Assembly (NCBI GenBank): GCA_000171835.1
Contig: ABHC01000029.1
Location: 1 to 53,038 of the forward strand
Direction: 5' to 3'
Length of the DNA: 53,038 nt
DNA from: an alpha proteobacterium BAL199
GTDB lineage: Bacteria; Pseudomonadota; Alphaproteobacteria; Thalassobaculales; Thalassobaculaceae
The notes beneath the pieces are model-generated. The model was not told the origin of the DNA. It saw only the letters and a program-made list of their open reading frames with translations, and ran no database searches. Shown piece after piece: positions 15,868 through 24,499 of the stretch (its first letter is position 1; each line of letters begins with the position of its first letter). The position numbers and the translations under genes were made by a program.

Positions 15868-16528
15868 TTAGGATCGATTGTTTCTTTCTTTGTGCATTTT
15901 TTCAGTTAATGGAATTCCTAGAATCATCATTTTTCCATTTTTATCAGTTTTTTGCAATGAACGTGAAATGAATCCTTCGTAATTTATGACCTGCAATGCA
16001 ATGAATTCATCAATATGTCTGAATGGTTCGTTCTGATTGCAAAATTCAAATGATTTTTGCCAGCCAAAGATTCGTTTTCCAAGCACATCTAGTGTTGAGC
16101 TTTGTGAAAACTTTGGATTCAAGCCGCTGTTTTTTCGAATCGCCTCTTTTATCGCCGATTTTGAGGCCGACAGTGTTTCGGTGACGCTATCCTTTAACTT
16201 GTTGACAGATGCGCGGCTCGGAACGCAGCGTTTTGGTTGAATGGTGCAGCCTAAAAAATTGATGGATTGGCTGCATTCGCCGCGCGCCGCTTTCTCGGCA
16301 TTATCTGTCGGACTGTATAGGCCAAAGCCAAGGTCTATAAGAGAATCCTCAGCATGCTTGACGGCGGCATTTAGCGTGGTTTCGTCTGGTGCGACCATAA
16401 GGATATCGTCGATGTACCGGATGGCGCAGACTCCCATCGCATTCAACTGGTGGTCCAATTCGAAAAGCAAGACGTTCCCTGCGAATGCTGAAAGAGATGA
16501 CCCCTGCGCAACACCGATCCCGCCGCTA
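15868..16528 (-). pseudogene. Reverse transcriptase, C-terminal fragment
   Basis: The 3' piece of the interrupted RT gene. It starts inside the FPSGGIG motif, continues with AQGSSLSAFAGN and the catalytic RYIDDILM, and ends with a basic helical region (LTEKMHKERNNRS). It can be read from an internal TTG as about 200 residues, but without the first catalytic aspartate such a product would be inactive. The IS630-like element abuts its 5' end. Confidence 0.85.
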
Positions 16529-17677
16529 GTGGATAAAATCCGACATTAGAATCCCGCTCAGGATTCCCGCGGGTTCGGTGGCGTGCGAGTCTGGGGCATG
16601 CGCACCGGGATCAGCTTCACCGTCAGTACCGCCGATCGCGCCCGCCTGGAGGCGATCGTGGCGGACCGCAACAGCCCGCAAAAGCACGTCTGGCGCTGCC
16701 GGATCGTGCTGCTCACCGCCGCGGGCCTGGGCACCAACGCGATCATGCGCGAGGCCGGGGTCGCCAAGACGGCGGTCTGGCGCTGGCAGGAGCGCTTCGC
16801 CGCCGAAGGCGTGGACGGGCTGCTGCGGGACAAGACGCGCCCGTCGCGGATCCCGCCGCTGGACCCCTCGGTGGCCGAGCGCGTCGTCGCCCTGACCCTG
16901 ACCGATCCGCCCGGCGAGACGACCCACTGGACCGCCGCAACGATGGCGGCACAGACCGGCATCTCGGTTAGTTCGGTGCAGCGGATCTGGCGTGCTCACG
17001 GTTTGGCCCCGCATCGGATCCGGCAGTTCAAGCTCTCGAACGACCCGGAGTTCGTGACCAAGCTGCGCGACGTGGTCGGGCTCTATGTCGACCCGCCGGC
17101 CCACGCCATCGTGCTCAGCGTCGACGAGAAGAGCCAGATCCAGGCGCTCGACCGCACCCAGCCCGGCCTGCCGCTGAAGAAGGGCCGCGCCGGCACCATG
17201 ACCCACGACTACAAGCGCCATGGCACCACCACCTTGTTCGCTGCCCTCAACGTGCTCGACGGCACCGTCATCGGCCGCAACATGCAGCGTCACCGCCACC
17301 AGGAGTTCATCCGCTTCCTCAACCACATCGAGGCCCAGGTTCCGGCCGGCAAGGTGATCCACGCCGTCCTCGACAACTACGCCGCCCACAAGCACCCCAA
17401 GGTCCGCGCCTGGCTGCACCGCCATCCCCGCTGGACCTTCCACTTCGTGCCGACCTCATGTTCCTGGCTCAACGCCGTCGAAGGCTTCTTCGCCAGGCTC
17501 GCCAAGCGCCGCCTCAAGCGCGGCGTCTTCCGCTCTGTCGCCGACCTCCAGGCCGCCATCAACCGCTTCCTCGACGAGCACAACGCCTCAGATCCGAAGC
17601 CCTTCAACTGGACAGCCGATCCCGACAAAATCATCGCCGCCGTCAGGCGTGGGCACCAAGTGTTGGATTCTATCCAC
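16529..17677 (+). mobile_element. IS630-family insertion sequence, 1149 bp
   Basis: Terminal inverted repeats are GTGGATAAAATCCGACA (left) and GTGGATAGAATCCAACA (right, read inward), 15 of 17 identical. It is flanked by the duplicated TA target (16527-16528 and 17678-17679) typical of IS630/Tc1-mariner elements. It is inserted in the RT gene between codons for FP and SGG. One transposase gene runs the full length. Its high GC contrasts with the low-GC target. Confidence 0.93.
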
Positions 17678-17680
17678 TAG
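16598..17680 (+). CDS. IS630-family transposase
   Basis: A 360-residue DDE transposase. The N-terminal paired helix-turn-helix region (TNAIMREAGVAKTAVWRWQERF, then QTGISVSSVQRIWRAHGL) binds the ends. Catalytic acids are in LSVDEKSQIQ, VLDNYAAHKHP and LNAVEGFFARL. The start may be ATG 16598 or GTG 16583. The last sense codon is also the last codon of the element (CAC, 17675-17677): the stop TAG is made of the duplicated target TA plus the next host base. The protein is full length, so the element may be active. Confidence 0.93.
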   Translation: MRTGISFTVSTADRARLEAIVADRNSPQKHVWRCRIVLLTAAGLGTNAIMREAGVAKTAVWRWQERFAAEGVDGLLRDKTRPSRIPPLDPSVAERVVALTLTDPPGETTHWTAATMAAQTGISVSSVQRIWRAHGLAPHRIRQFKLSNDPEFVTKLRDVVGLYVDPPAHAIVLSVDEKSQIQALDRTQPGLPLKKGRAGTMTHDYKRHGTTTLFAALNVLDGTVIGRNMQRHRHQEFIRFLNHIEAQVPAGKVIHAVLDNYAAHKHPKVRAWLHRHPRWTFHFVPTSCSWLNAVEGFFARLAKRRLKRGVFRSVADLQAAINRFLDEHNASDPKPFNWTADPDKIIAAVRRGHQVLDSIH

Positions 17681-17797
17681 GGAAGAGATGGGCATATCCA
17701 ATCAACTCATCTGGGTTTCTAAGGTGGACTTCGAGACCTTTTGCGAAAAGGTCGGCAATTGCATCTTCGTTAGTTTGAACCCTGACAAATTCAATGA
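17680..17797 (-). pseudogene. Reverse transcriptase, middle fragment
   Basis: About 40 codons of the RT gene stranded between the two insertion sequences: VIEFVRVQTNED..., through FAKGLEVHLRNPDELIGYAHLFP. It has no start or stop of its own and is identified only by its continuity with both flanking fragments. Confidence 0.85.
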
Positions 17798-17803
17798 CCT
17801 TAG

Positions 17804-19378
17804 AGCCTGTTGCTGAATGAGTCTGGCTTGACGGCATGAAGCAGCTATCCGGTGATTTTGCCCTCAGACGGCATTTTTCTTGTCCAATTGCTTCAGTTCA
17901 AGAGCCATTTTCCACCCTTTCTTCCTCTGCGGACGGACTCCGAGTGTAGTTTTTTGATGTTGTGGGCGGCGCAGTGCAGGTTCCATTCACCCTGGGTCTC
18001 CTGCTCCCCGCGCATCATGAATCCGTCTGCGCCCTGGGTCTCCTTCATTTGCCCGAACACCGGTTCCACGGTCTGGCCGCGCAGCCGGTAAAGTTTTCGG
18101 CCCCGTTGGGTCAGGAGCTTACGCTCCATCTGGTCACGGGCACTCATGTCCCTGGGTATACGGCCCCGGGGTGGTGGAGCATCACGCATCGCCTTGCGCT
18201 GCTTCCAATCCTTAGTGGTGGCGATCAGGTATTCGCATTCCGCTGTTTCCGTGGCCGCGTTCTCGTCAGACCAATAGCCCGCGTCAAACAGGCCAACCCC
18301 CAGCACCGCCTCGTCGCCGGTCACCGCCTCCATCATCGTCAGGGTCCGGGCAATCATCGGGGCCAGTTGGCGAACGTCGTTGGCCTGGTTCGTCACATCG
18401 GTGGCGAGGATGATCTGGTCCGCCGTCACCACCGCCTGGGCATTGTACCCCTGGAGATATCCCTTGCGGCTCTTCATGATCCGGCTGTCCGGGTCGCTCA
18501 CGTTGGCCTTGGCCTCTTCCTTGACAACCGCCTCGGCTGTCTTCGGCTTCCGCCCGCGTTTGGCTTTTCCGTTCGCCTTTTCCTCGGCAATCCGGGCGTT
18601 GATCTTCTCCTGCTGCTCGACCCGTTGATGGTCGGCTTCGCGCAAGAGACGTTCATGACAGGAGCGAAGACGGGACAGCCGATCTGACGGCTTCCTCAGC
18701 CCGACGGGAACATCGTCACCTCGGCCCTCCCCGAACATCCCGTCCTCGGCGGCATCGATCGCCTCGGCCTCCGACAGCATGGCGGCAACCTCCGCCTCCA
18801 GGGACTTCGAGGTCTGGTTCGCCGCAAGCGACGCATTTGCCTTCACCTTGGTCCCATCCAGCGCCACCACGCCCAACCGCACCAGCCCCGCCGCATGACA
18901 CAGCTTCAGGACCTCCACGAACAGGGTCTCCAGGTCGCCCCGGTGCCGCTTGCGGAACCGCGCTATCACGCTGTGGTCGGGAACCTCGGCGCACACGATC
19001 GTCCGAAACCCAGCATCCCGCACGCACAGGCGCTCGATCTTGCGGCTTGAGCGTTGCCCGTTCGCATACGCATAAACAAGGAGACTAACCATCATCCTCG
19101 GCGCGAACGGTGGCGCTCCCGACCCACGCTTCCGGTAGTGCGTCTCGAATGCCGATAGATCCATCAAACCCACGGCATCCAGAAGAAGGTGCACGAGGTC
19201 TGTGTCCGGAACCCAATCCGCCATGTCCACCGGCAGAAGAAACCGCTGCCTACGATCTGGTTCTCGGTAAAAATTTGCCATCTCCCCCCCCTTCAAATTG
19301 CCTCTCCCAACGGAATCAGGACCCCGTCAGTGGGTCAAGCGGAGATCGTCGGTGGAACCGGTGATTCTGCAACAGCCT
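17804..19378 (-). mobile_element. IS1182-family-like insertion sequence, 1575 bp
   Basis: The ends read inward are AGCCTGTTGCTGAAT and AGGCTGTTGCAGAAT (13 of 15 identical). CCTTAG occurs directly outside both ends (17798-17803 and 19379-19384), best read as a 6-bp target duplication. Removing the element with one copy restores the RT frame (PTAK|VIEF). It has one transposase gene on the minus strand. It shares no ends with the neighbouring IS630-like element, so the two insertions are independent. Confidence 0.88.
17893..19281 (-). CDS. IS1182-family transposase
   Basis: A 462-residue DDE transposase. The N-terminus is typical of the family (FYREPDRRQRFLLPVDMADWVPDTDLVH), followed by a DUF772-like region (RMMVSLLVYAYANGQRSSRKIERL). 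Catalytic segments are VVALDGTKVKANAS, GLFDAGYWSDEN and GQTVEPVFGQMKE. The middle contains a charged stretch rich in Lys/Glu. ATG 19281 follows a run of G residues that serves as the ribosome-binding site; a TTG five codons earlier is possible. It appears complete. Confidence 0.93.
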   Translation of the reverse strand: MANFYREPDRRQRFLLPVDMADWVPDTDLVHLLLDAVGLMDLSAFETHYRKRGSGAPPFAPRMMVSLLVYAYANGQRSSRKIERLCVRDAGFRTIVCAEVPDHSVIARFRKRHRGDLETLFVEVLKLCHAAGLVRLGVVALDGTKVKANASLAANQTSKSLEAEVAAMLSEAEAIDAAEDGMFGEGRGDDVPVGLRKPSDRLSRLRSCHERLLREADHQRVEQQEKINARIAEEKANGKAKRGRKPKTAEAVVKEEAKANVSDPDSRIMKSRKGYLQGYNAQAVVTADQIILATDVTNQANDVRQLAPMIARTLTMMEAVTGDEAVLGVGLFDAGYWSDENAATETAECEYLIATTKDWKQRKAMRDAPPPRGRIPRDMSARDQMERKLLTQRGRKLYRLRGQTVEPVFGQMKETQGADGFMMRGEQETQGEWNLHCAAHNIKKLHSESVRRGRKGGKWLLN

Positions 19379-19384
19379 CCTTAG

Positions 19385-19928
19385 CGGTCGGAATTTTCGT
19401 GAAAAAAGAGCGTATATCTGACTGGTAAAAGTACTTTGCGCCCCCGTCGATTGCCTGGGTTATCTGTTCAATCGCGGGACGAACGCCGCCATAAGGGTAA
19501 ATCAGGCCGCCGACGCCAAACTTCGAACGGTTCACTTCGTTGATTGCACCCAGACGCTCATCTCTATCCGTCTCATATCGAGTGTCAGGATCACGAAGGT
19601 CTCGCGCTATGCGGGGTTGTAGCACCTGCAATATTGCGCGTTGGACGACACGACTTTGAATCGTGGCAATTGCAATGGGTCGCGGATCTTTGCCTTTTAA
19701 TATGCGATTTTTCTTATCTTTTAATATCCCTTCAACTGGATCAAAATTGAAGCGACCATCTCGAAGTTGCCCGATTATTCTTTTCAAATGCCTCTGATGG
19801 GCGTGCTCAAACTCAGATGCTTTCCCGCGAATGTCAGGATTGCCTGAAGTAAGAGCGCTCTTCTTCACATGGCGCCACGCAGAAAAAATATTCTGCTCGC
19901 TGCGGACATCTTGAAAAAGCGTCTTCAT
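19385..19928 (-). pseudogene. Reverse transcriptase, N-terminal fragment
   Basis: The 5' piece of the RT gene, from Met 19928 to PTAK. It carries the fingers motifs (DPRPIAIATIQSRVVQRAIL) and the first catalytic aspartate (FYQSDIRSFFTK). The frame runs on into the IS end and stops after 14 foreign residues. Upstream, the frame is open through the proximal 133-bp repeat, so a longer N-terminus cannot be excluded, though base composition changes there. Confidence 0.83.
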
Positions 19929-19979
19929 TGCATCTTCGCTCGGGTCCCCCGCACATACAATCCCGACCGTCGACGGGCA

Positions 19980-20112
19980 CCCATCCACTGCGCACGGCAT
20001 GGCCGCGACGACAGACACCTCGGCGGCAACTGCCACCTTGGCGCGGTCTCCGTGGCGCCCGATCCGCATGGACAGGTCCAGCTTCACGTCTGACGCCATG
20101 GCCACCATGGAC
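19980..20112. repeat. 133-bp direct repeat, RT-proximal copy
   Basis: 132 of 133 bases match the copy at 20335-20467; the only difference is T20031 versus G20386. It lies 51 bp upstream of the RT start codon. On the RT strand it is open in frame with the RT and would read ...MASDVKLDLSMRIGRHGD.... It is GC-rich, unlike the RT gene. The function is unknown: duplicated coding segment, non-coding RNA or recombination site are all possible. Confidence 0.85.
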
Positions 20113-20334
20113 GCTGCGGCGAGCACGCAAGCGTACGCGCCGGTTACCCAGCTCAGTAGAGCCGGTTTTTCGGGGCAGGTTCACGCATTTCTTCACCTTT
20201 GACCTTAGCAGGTTTTTGGCATTGTCAAGCGCTTTTCGCCCCGGCCACGCCCGCCGATTTGAATGCTTATCCGCTGCTTGGGGGCCGTCCTTAGACGGAG
20301 TACTTACAGCTTCGAAGCCAACGGTCAGGCTTAG
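20113..20334. other. Spacer between the two 133-bp repeats
   Basis: No supported gene. On the minus strand a frame beginning in the distal repeat stays open across this spacer (...KNLLRSKVKKCVNLPRKTG...), which looks moderately protein-like but is not recognised. On the plus strand, GCTC-AGTA-GAGC followed by CGG and five T's (20150-20170) is a weak terminator-like hairpin. Confidence 0.4.
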
Positions 20335-20467
20335 CCCATCCACTGCGCACGGCATGGCCGCGACGACAGACACCTCGGCGGCAACGGCCACCTTGGCGCG
20401 GTCTCCGTGGCGCCCGATCCGCATGGACAGGTCCAGCTTCACGTCTGACGCCATGGCCACCATGGAC
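20335..20467. repeat. 133-bp direct repeat, RT-distal copy
   Basis: The second copy of the repeat at 19980-20112. A TTGACG...CAATAT pair (20505-20500 and 20480-20475, spacing 19) on the RT strand just upstream is a possible promoter reading into both repeats and the RT gene. The spacing is longer than ideal. Confidence 0.85.
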
Positions 20468-20630
20468 ATACCTGATATTGTGGGTGCCGTAACGGAGCAC
20501 GTCAAGATGCGGTGTAATATTTTTTTTGATTGAGTACGAAAGATAACTTCAGGATGAAGCGCGCTTGTGTAATGGAACTTCGACTGGCGCTATGACGCTT
20601 GCTCAAGGGTCGATTCGGAGTAACGCCCCC
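20468..20630. other. AT-rich right edge of the island
   Basis: No gene seen. It contains an eight-T run (20521 region) and AT-rich DNA that returns to high GC near 20600, before the stop of the ABC exporter gene. This marks the likely right boundary of the low-GC island. Confidence 0.45.
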
Positions 20631-22535
20631 TCACGTCCGCTGCCCACCGTCGCTCAGCGCCCGTTCCAGTTCCTCGGGCGGGATGTCGTCGAACGAGGCG
20701 TAGTTCATCCGGTACAGCCGGGCGTACAGGCCGTTGGCGGCGATCAGGGCGTCGTGGCTGCCTTCCTCGACGATCCGGCCGTCCTGCAGGACGATGATCC
20801 GGTCGGCGCCTCGGATGGTCGCCAGGCGGTGGGCGATCACCAGGGCGGTGCGGCCCTCCAGCAGGCGGGCCAGCGCGCGCTGGATCTCCAACTCGGTGTA
20901 GCTGTCGACGCTGGCGGTCGCCTCGTCGAGCACCAGGATGCGGGCGTCGGCGACCAGGGCGCGGGCGAAGCTGAGCAGCTGGCGCTGGCCGAGCGACAGG
21001 TTGGAGCCGCGCTGGTCCAGCTCGGTGGCGTAGCCCTTGGGCAGGCGGGTGATGAAGTCGTGGGCGCCGACCGCGGTGGCGGCGGCCACCACCTGCTCGT
21101 GGCTGGCGCCGGCGGTGGCGTAGCGGATGTTCTCCTCGATGGTGGCGGAGAACAGGAACGGCTCCTGCAGCACCATGGCGATGTGCCGGCCGAGCGAGTG
21201 CTGGGTGACCGCGCGCACGTCGCGGCCGCCGACGATCACCTCGCCCTGCCAGACGTCGTAGAACCGGTGCACCAGGGCGGTGGTGCTGGTCTTGCCCGAG
21301 CCGGTCGGCCCGACCAGGGCCACGGTCTCGCCGGGAGCGACCTTGAAGCTGATGTCCTGCAGCACCGGCTTGCCCGGCTCGTAGCCGAAGGTGACGCCTC
21401 GGAACTCGATGGCGCCGTCGATCTCGGCCGGGTCCTCGGCGTCCGGGGCGTCCCGGACCTCGACGTCGACGTCGGTCACCTCGAAGATCCGCTGCCCGGC
21501 GGCCATGGCGCGCTGCATGATGCTGTACTGCAGGGTCAGCGAGCGGATCGGGTCGAAGAACCGCTGCACGTAGAACAGGAACGCCACCATCACGCCGATG
21601 TCGAGGCTCTGGTCCAGCACCATCGAGCCGCCGAGCACGATGACGATCGCCATCGCCGAGCCGGTCAGGGTGTCGACGATCGGGATCATCACGTTGGTGA
21701 ACTTCGACGCGGTCAGGTGGGTCAGCAGGTTGGTGCGCGCCTTGGACTCGAACAGTTTGAAGTTCACGTCCTCGCGGCCCAGTTCCTGGATGGCGCGGAT
21801 GCCGTGGACGTTCTCGGCCAAGGCGCCGTTGACCGAGGAACTGGCCTCGCGCGCCGCCATGAACGCCTTGCGGGCCAGCGGCAGCCAGATGATCCGCACC
21901 AGCAGCAGCAGCGGCACCACCGACAGGGTCAGCCCGCCGAGTGCGGGATTCAGGCTCAGCATCACCGCGACGATGCCGAACAGCAGCACGATGTCGCCGA
22001 TCGCGAAGATCGAGGATTCCAGGAACTCCTGCAGGGCGTAGACGTCGCCCTGCAGCCGCGACATCAGCCGGCCGACCTCGGTCTTGTCCATGAACGACAG
22101 CGAGACGACCTGCAGGTGGGCGTACATCGCGCGGCGCAGGTCGAACAGCAGGTTCTGGGCGGTCTTGCTGACCGTCGTCTCCATCAGGTGGTTGGCGGCG
22201 TAGTTCAGCGTCACCACCCCGGCGAACACCCCGATGAACCAGTGCAGCAGGTCGATGTCGGTGGCGCCTTCCACCAGCGCGTGGTCGATGGCGGCGCGCA
22301 CGATCAGCGGGATCGTCAACTGGGTGACGGTGAAGGTCAGCACCGCCGCCACGCCAAGCGCGATCCGGGTCTTGTAGGGCGCGAGATAGGTCAGGAAGCG
22401 CTTGACCACCCACGGGTCGAAGGCGCGGCCGAACAGTTCCTCGTCCTGGTCGATCTGCGAGCCGACCACCGCCAGCGGCGGTCGCTCCTGCTGCTCCGAC
22501 GGGTGCGGGGCGGGCGAAGTGGTCTCGGTGCTCAC
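20631..22535 (-). CDS. ABC exporter half-transporter, second subunit (canonical ATPase site)
   Basis: A 634-residue half-transporter: a membrane domain (about 70-360) with six helices, then an ATPase domain. Walker A is LVGPTGSGKTST, the signature is LSLGQ (degenerate; normally LSGGQ), Walker B is ILVLDEATASVD with the catalytic glutamate, and the H-loop is IAHRL. The start is GTG 22535, sharing GTGA with the stop of the preceding subunit, so the pair is translationally coupled. With the neighbour it forms a heterodimeric type IV exporter (multidrug or lipid-like). The substrate is unknown. The same strand is also open in a longer out-of-register frame upstream, which I reject. Confidence 0.93.
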   Translation of the reverse strand: MSTETTSPAPHPSEQQERPPLAVVGSQIDQDEELFGRAFDPWVVKRFLTYLAPYKTRIALGVAAVLTFTVTQLTIPLIVRAAIDHALVEGATDIDLLHWFIGVFAGVVTLNYAANHLMETTVSKTAQNLLFDLRRAMYAHLQVVSLSFMDKTEVGRLMSRLQGDVYALQEFLESSIFAIGDIVLLFGIVAVMLSLNPALGGLTLSVVPLLLLVRIIWLPLARKAFMAAREASSSVNGALAENVHGIRAIQELGREDVNFKLFESKARTNLLTHLTASKFTNVMIPIVDTLTGSAMAIVIVLGGSMVLDQSLDIGVMVAFLFYVQRFFDPIRSLTLQYSIMQRAMAAGQRIFEVTDVDVEVRDAPDAEDPAEIDGAIEFRGVTFGYEPGKPVLQDISFKVAPGETVALVGPTGSGKTSTTALVHRFYDVWQGEVIVGGRDVRAVTQHSLGRHIAMVLQEPFLFSATIEENIRYATAGASHEQVVAAATAVGAHDFITRLPKGYATELDQRGSNLSLGQRQLLSFARALVADARILVLDEATASVDSYTELEIQRALARLLEGRTALVIAHRLATIRGADRIIVLQDGRIVEEGSHDALIAANGLYARLYRMNYASFDDIPPEELERALSDGGQRT

Positions 22536-24415
22536 GCCGTGCCCTCCCGGTCGGTCTTCGCCTCGCCGCCGCGGGCCTGCAGGTCGTAGAGCTGGCGGTA
22601 GCGGCCGTCGGGCACCGTCATCAACGCGTCGTGGCTGCCGCGCTCGACGATCCGGCCGCCCTCGACGAACAGGATCTCGTCGGCGTGCATCAGCGAGCTG
22701 AGTCGGTGGGCGATCACGATCACCGCCCGGTCGGCGACGAAGCCTTTCAGCGCCTCGCGGATCCGGCGTTCGGTGGCGGCGTCGACGGCGGCGGTGGAAT
22801 CGTCGAAAACCAGCACCTTGGCTTCCGGCAGCAGGGCGCGGGCGATCGACAGGCGCTGGCGCTGGCCGCCGGACAGCGACACCCCGCGCTCGCCGACCAG
22901 GGTCTGGTAGGCCTGGGGCAGGGCCTTCACGTAGTTGTGCAGCTGCGCCATCTGCGCCGAGCGCTCGATGTTCGGTCGGCCGGCCCACGGGTCGCCGTAG
23001 GCCACGTTGTGGTCGATGCTGGCGGTGAACAGGAACGGCTCCTGCTGGACGATGCTCACCGCGTCGCGCAACGAACGCAGGGTGACTTCGCGGATGTCCT
23101 GGCCGTCGATGGTGATCCGCCCGGCGCTCACATCGTAGTAGCGGCCGATCAGCTGGGCGATCGTGGTCTTGCCGGCACCCGGCGGCCCGACGATGCCGAT
23201 CATGTGGCCGGGCCGCGCCTCGAAGCTGATGTCCGACAGGGTGCGCTCGTCCTTGGCGTGGCTCGGGTAGCGGAAGCTGACGCCCTCGAACCGCACCACG
23301 CCCTCGGTGACGGCGAGCGGCTTGGCGTCCGGCGCGTCGGCGATCGAGGGGATCAGGTCCAGCACGTTGAACAGCCGGCCGCCGCAGGTCGAGGCCCGGG
23401 CGATCGAGTTGATCATCCAGCCGATCTGCCGCACCGGCATCTGCAGGATCAGCATGAACGCCAGCGCCTCGGTCAGCTGGCCCAGCGTGATGGTGCCGTC
23501 GATCACCTTGGCGCCGCCGACCCACAGGGTCAGCCCCATCGCCAGGAAGTAGACGAACGTCATCTGGGTGGTCGACAGCACGAACAGCCGGACCCGCCGG
23601 CTGGCGATCGCCAAGGCGGTGTCGGAGATCCGGTCGTAGCGGATCATCTCGTGGGCCTGGGCGGCGAAGGCGCGGACCACCCGGATGCCGCCCAGGTTCT
23701 CCTCCATCACCTTGGTCAGGATCGACATCTGGTCCTGCAGCGCGATCCAGGTGTCGCGCAGCTTCAGCCGGGCGATCGAGGCCCGAACGGCGACGATCGG
23801 CACGAAGCTCAGCGCCACCAGCGCCAGGTCGCTGTCGTTGTGGAACAGCACCACGGCACCGCCGCCGATCAGCACGGTCAGCAGGATCGAGCGCAGCACG
23901 CCGGTGTCGACCCACAGCCGCACCCCTTCGATGTCGAGGATGCCGCGGGTCATCAGGTCGCCGGTGTGCACCCGGTCGTGCCAGGACATGCTGAGCGACT
24001 GCAGCTTGCGGTAGTAGTCGAGCCGGAGGTGGTAGCCGATCAACTGGCCGACCGCCTCGCCCTGGTAGTTCTGCATCATGGTGAACACCCCGCGGGCGAT
24101 CGCCGCGGCCAGCAGCAGCAGGGCGGTGGTCAGCAGTGCGGCTTCGGCGGCCGCCGAATCGACGCTGCCGGAGGTGGCGCCGGCCAGCAGCCCGCGAGCC
24201 TGGTCGACCGCCTGGCCGAGATACTGCGGCACCAGCAGCTGGAACCCGCCGGCGCACAAGGTCGCCACGATCGCCACCGCCATCCGCGCCCGATGCCGGA
24301 ACGCCATGGCGGTGATCCGCCACAGCACCGAGGTGTCGAGCTTGGAGACGTCGGTGTTGTAGTCCGCGTCGACTTCAGCGTCGACGCGCTGAGCGCGTTT
24401 TGCAGGGCTCGCCAT
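22532..24415 (-). CDS. ABC exporter half-transporter, first subunit (degenerate Walker B)
   Basis: A 627-residue half-transporter with an N-terminal cytoplasmic extension (about 35 residues), six membrane helices and an ATPase domain. Walker A is IVGPPGAGKTT, the signature is the canonical LSGGQ, but Walker B reads VLVFDDSTAAVD: Asp replaces the catalytic Glu. Together with LSLGQ in the partner, this gives one degenerate and one canonical ATP site, the hallmark of asymmetric heterodimeric exporters such as TM287/288 and BmrCD. It overlaps the second subunit by 4 bp. An XRE regulator gene lies 84 bp upstream on the same strand and may belong to the transcript. Confidence 0.93.
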   Translation of the reverse strand: MASPAKRAQRVDAEVDADYNTDVSKLDTSVLWRITAMAFRHRARMAVAIVATLCAGGFQLLVPQYLGQAVDQARGLLAGATSGSVDSAAAEAALLTTALLLLAAAIARGVFTMMQNYQGEAVGQLIGYHLRLDYYRKLQSLSMSWHDRVHTGDLMTRGILDIEGVRLWVDTGVLRSILLTVLIGGGAVVLFHNDSDLALVALSFVPIVAVRASIARLKLRDTWIALQDQMSILTKVMEENLGGIRVVRAFAAQAHEMIRYDRISDTALAIASRRVRLFVLSTTQMTFVYFLAMGLTLWVGGAKVIDGTITLGQLTEALAFMLILQMPVRQIGWMINSIARASTCGGRLFNVLDLIPSIADAPDAKPLAVTEGVVRFEGVSFRYPSHAKDERTLSDISFEARPGHMIGIVGPPGAGKTTIAQLIGRYYDVSAGRITIDGQDIREVTLRSLRDAVSIVQQEPFLFTASIDHNVAYGDPWAGRPNIERSAQMAQLHNYVKALPQAYQTLVGERGVSLSGGQRQRLSIARALLPEAKVLVFDDSTAAVDAATERRIREALKGFVADRAVIVIAHRLSSLMHADEILFVEGGRIVERGSHDALMTVPDGRYRQLYDLQARGGEAKTDREGTA

Positions 24416-24499
24416 GGGGCGTCCAGGTCAGGGGCAACGGGATTGTGCGGCCAGTATGGCACGGTCATCCGGGCATGGGGAGACACGCAGCAGGCGAAT

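Larger units (their letters stand above)
15868..19928 (-). pseudogene. Reverse transcriptase gene interrupted by two insertion sequences
   Basis: Three collinear pieces (19928-19385, 17797-17680, 16528-15868) join into one 442-residue frame when each IS and one copy of its target duplication are removed: 1329 bp, no stops, no frameshift. Restored junctions read PTAK|VIEF and AHLFP|SGGIG. RT motifs are intact: PRPIAIATIQSRVVQRAILQ, the catalytic Asp in YQSDIRSFFTKIPT, FPSGGIGVAQGSSLS, RYIDD and LGCTIQPKR. There is no maturase or HNH domain, so it is not a standard group II intron protein, and QGSSLS differs from the LGxxxSQ of DGR enzymes. GC is much lower than in flanking genes, indicating transfer. 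A defence or retron-like class is possible but unassigned. The start is set at Met 19928; the frame stays open 66 codons upstream into a 133-bp repeat. Confidence 0.88.

Noticed and set aside
19980-20467. The 133-bp repeat pair with a nearby RT as a diversity-generating retroelement (template and variable repeat)
   Set aside because: Only one base differs. It is A to C on the RT strand, but a single change is not an adenine-mutagenesis pattern. There is no target gene with a C-type-lectin-like end, and RT motif 4 is QGSSLS rather than LGxxxSQ.
20631-24323. A single 1230-residue frame across both ABC exporter genes
   Set aside because: Its first half is an arginine/alanine/proline-rich shadow of the first subunit in another frame. 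The real second subunit starts at GTG 22535.
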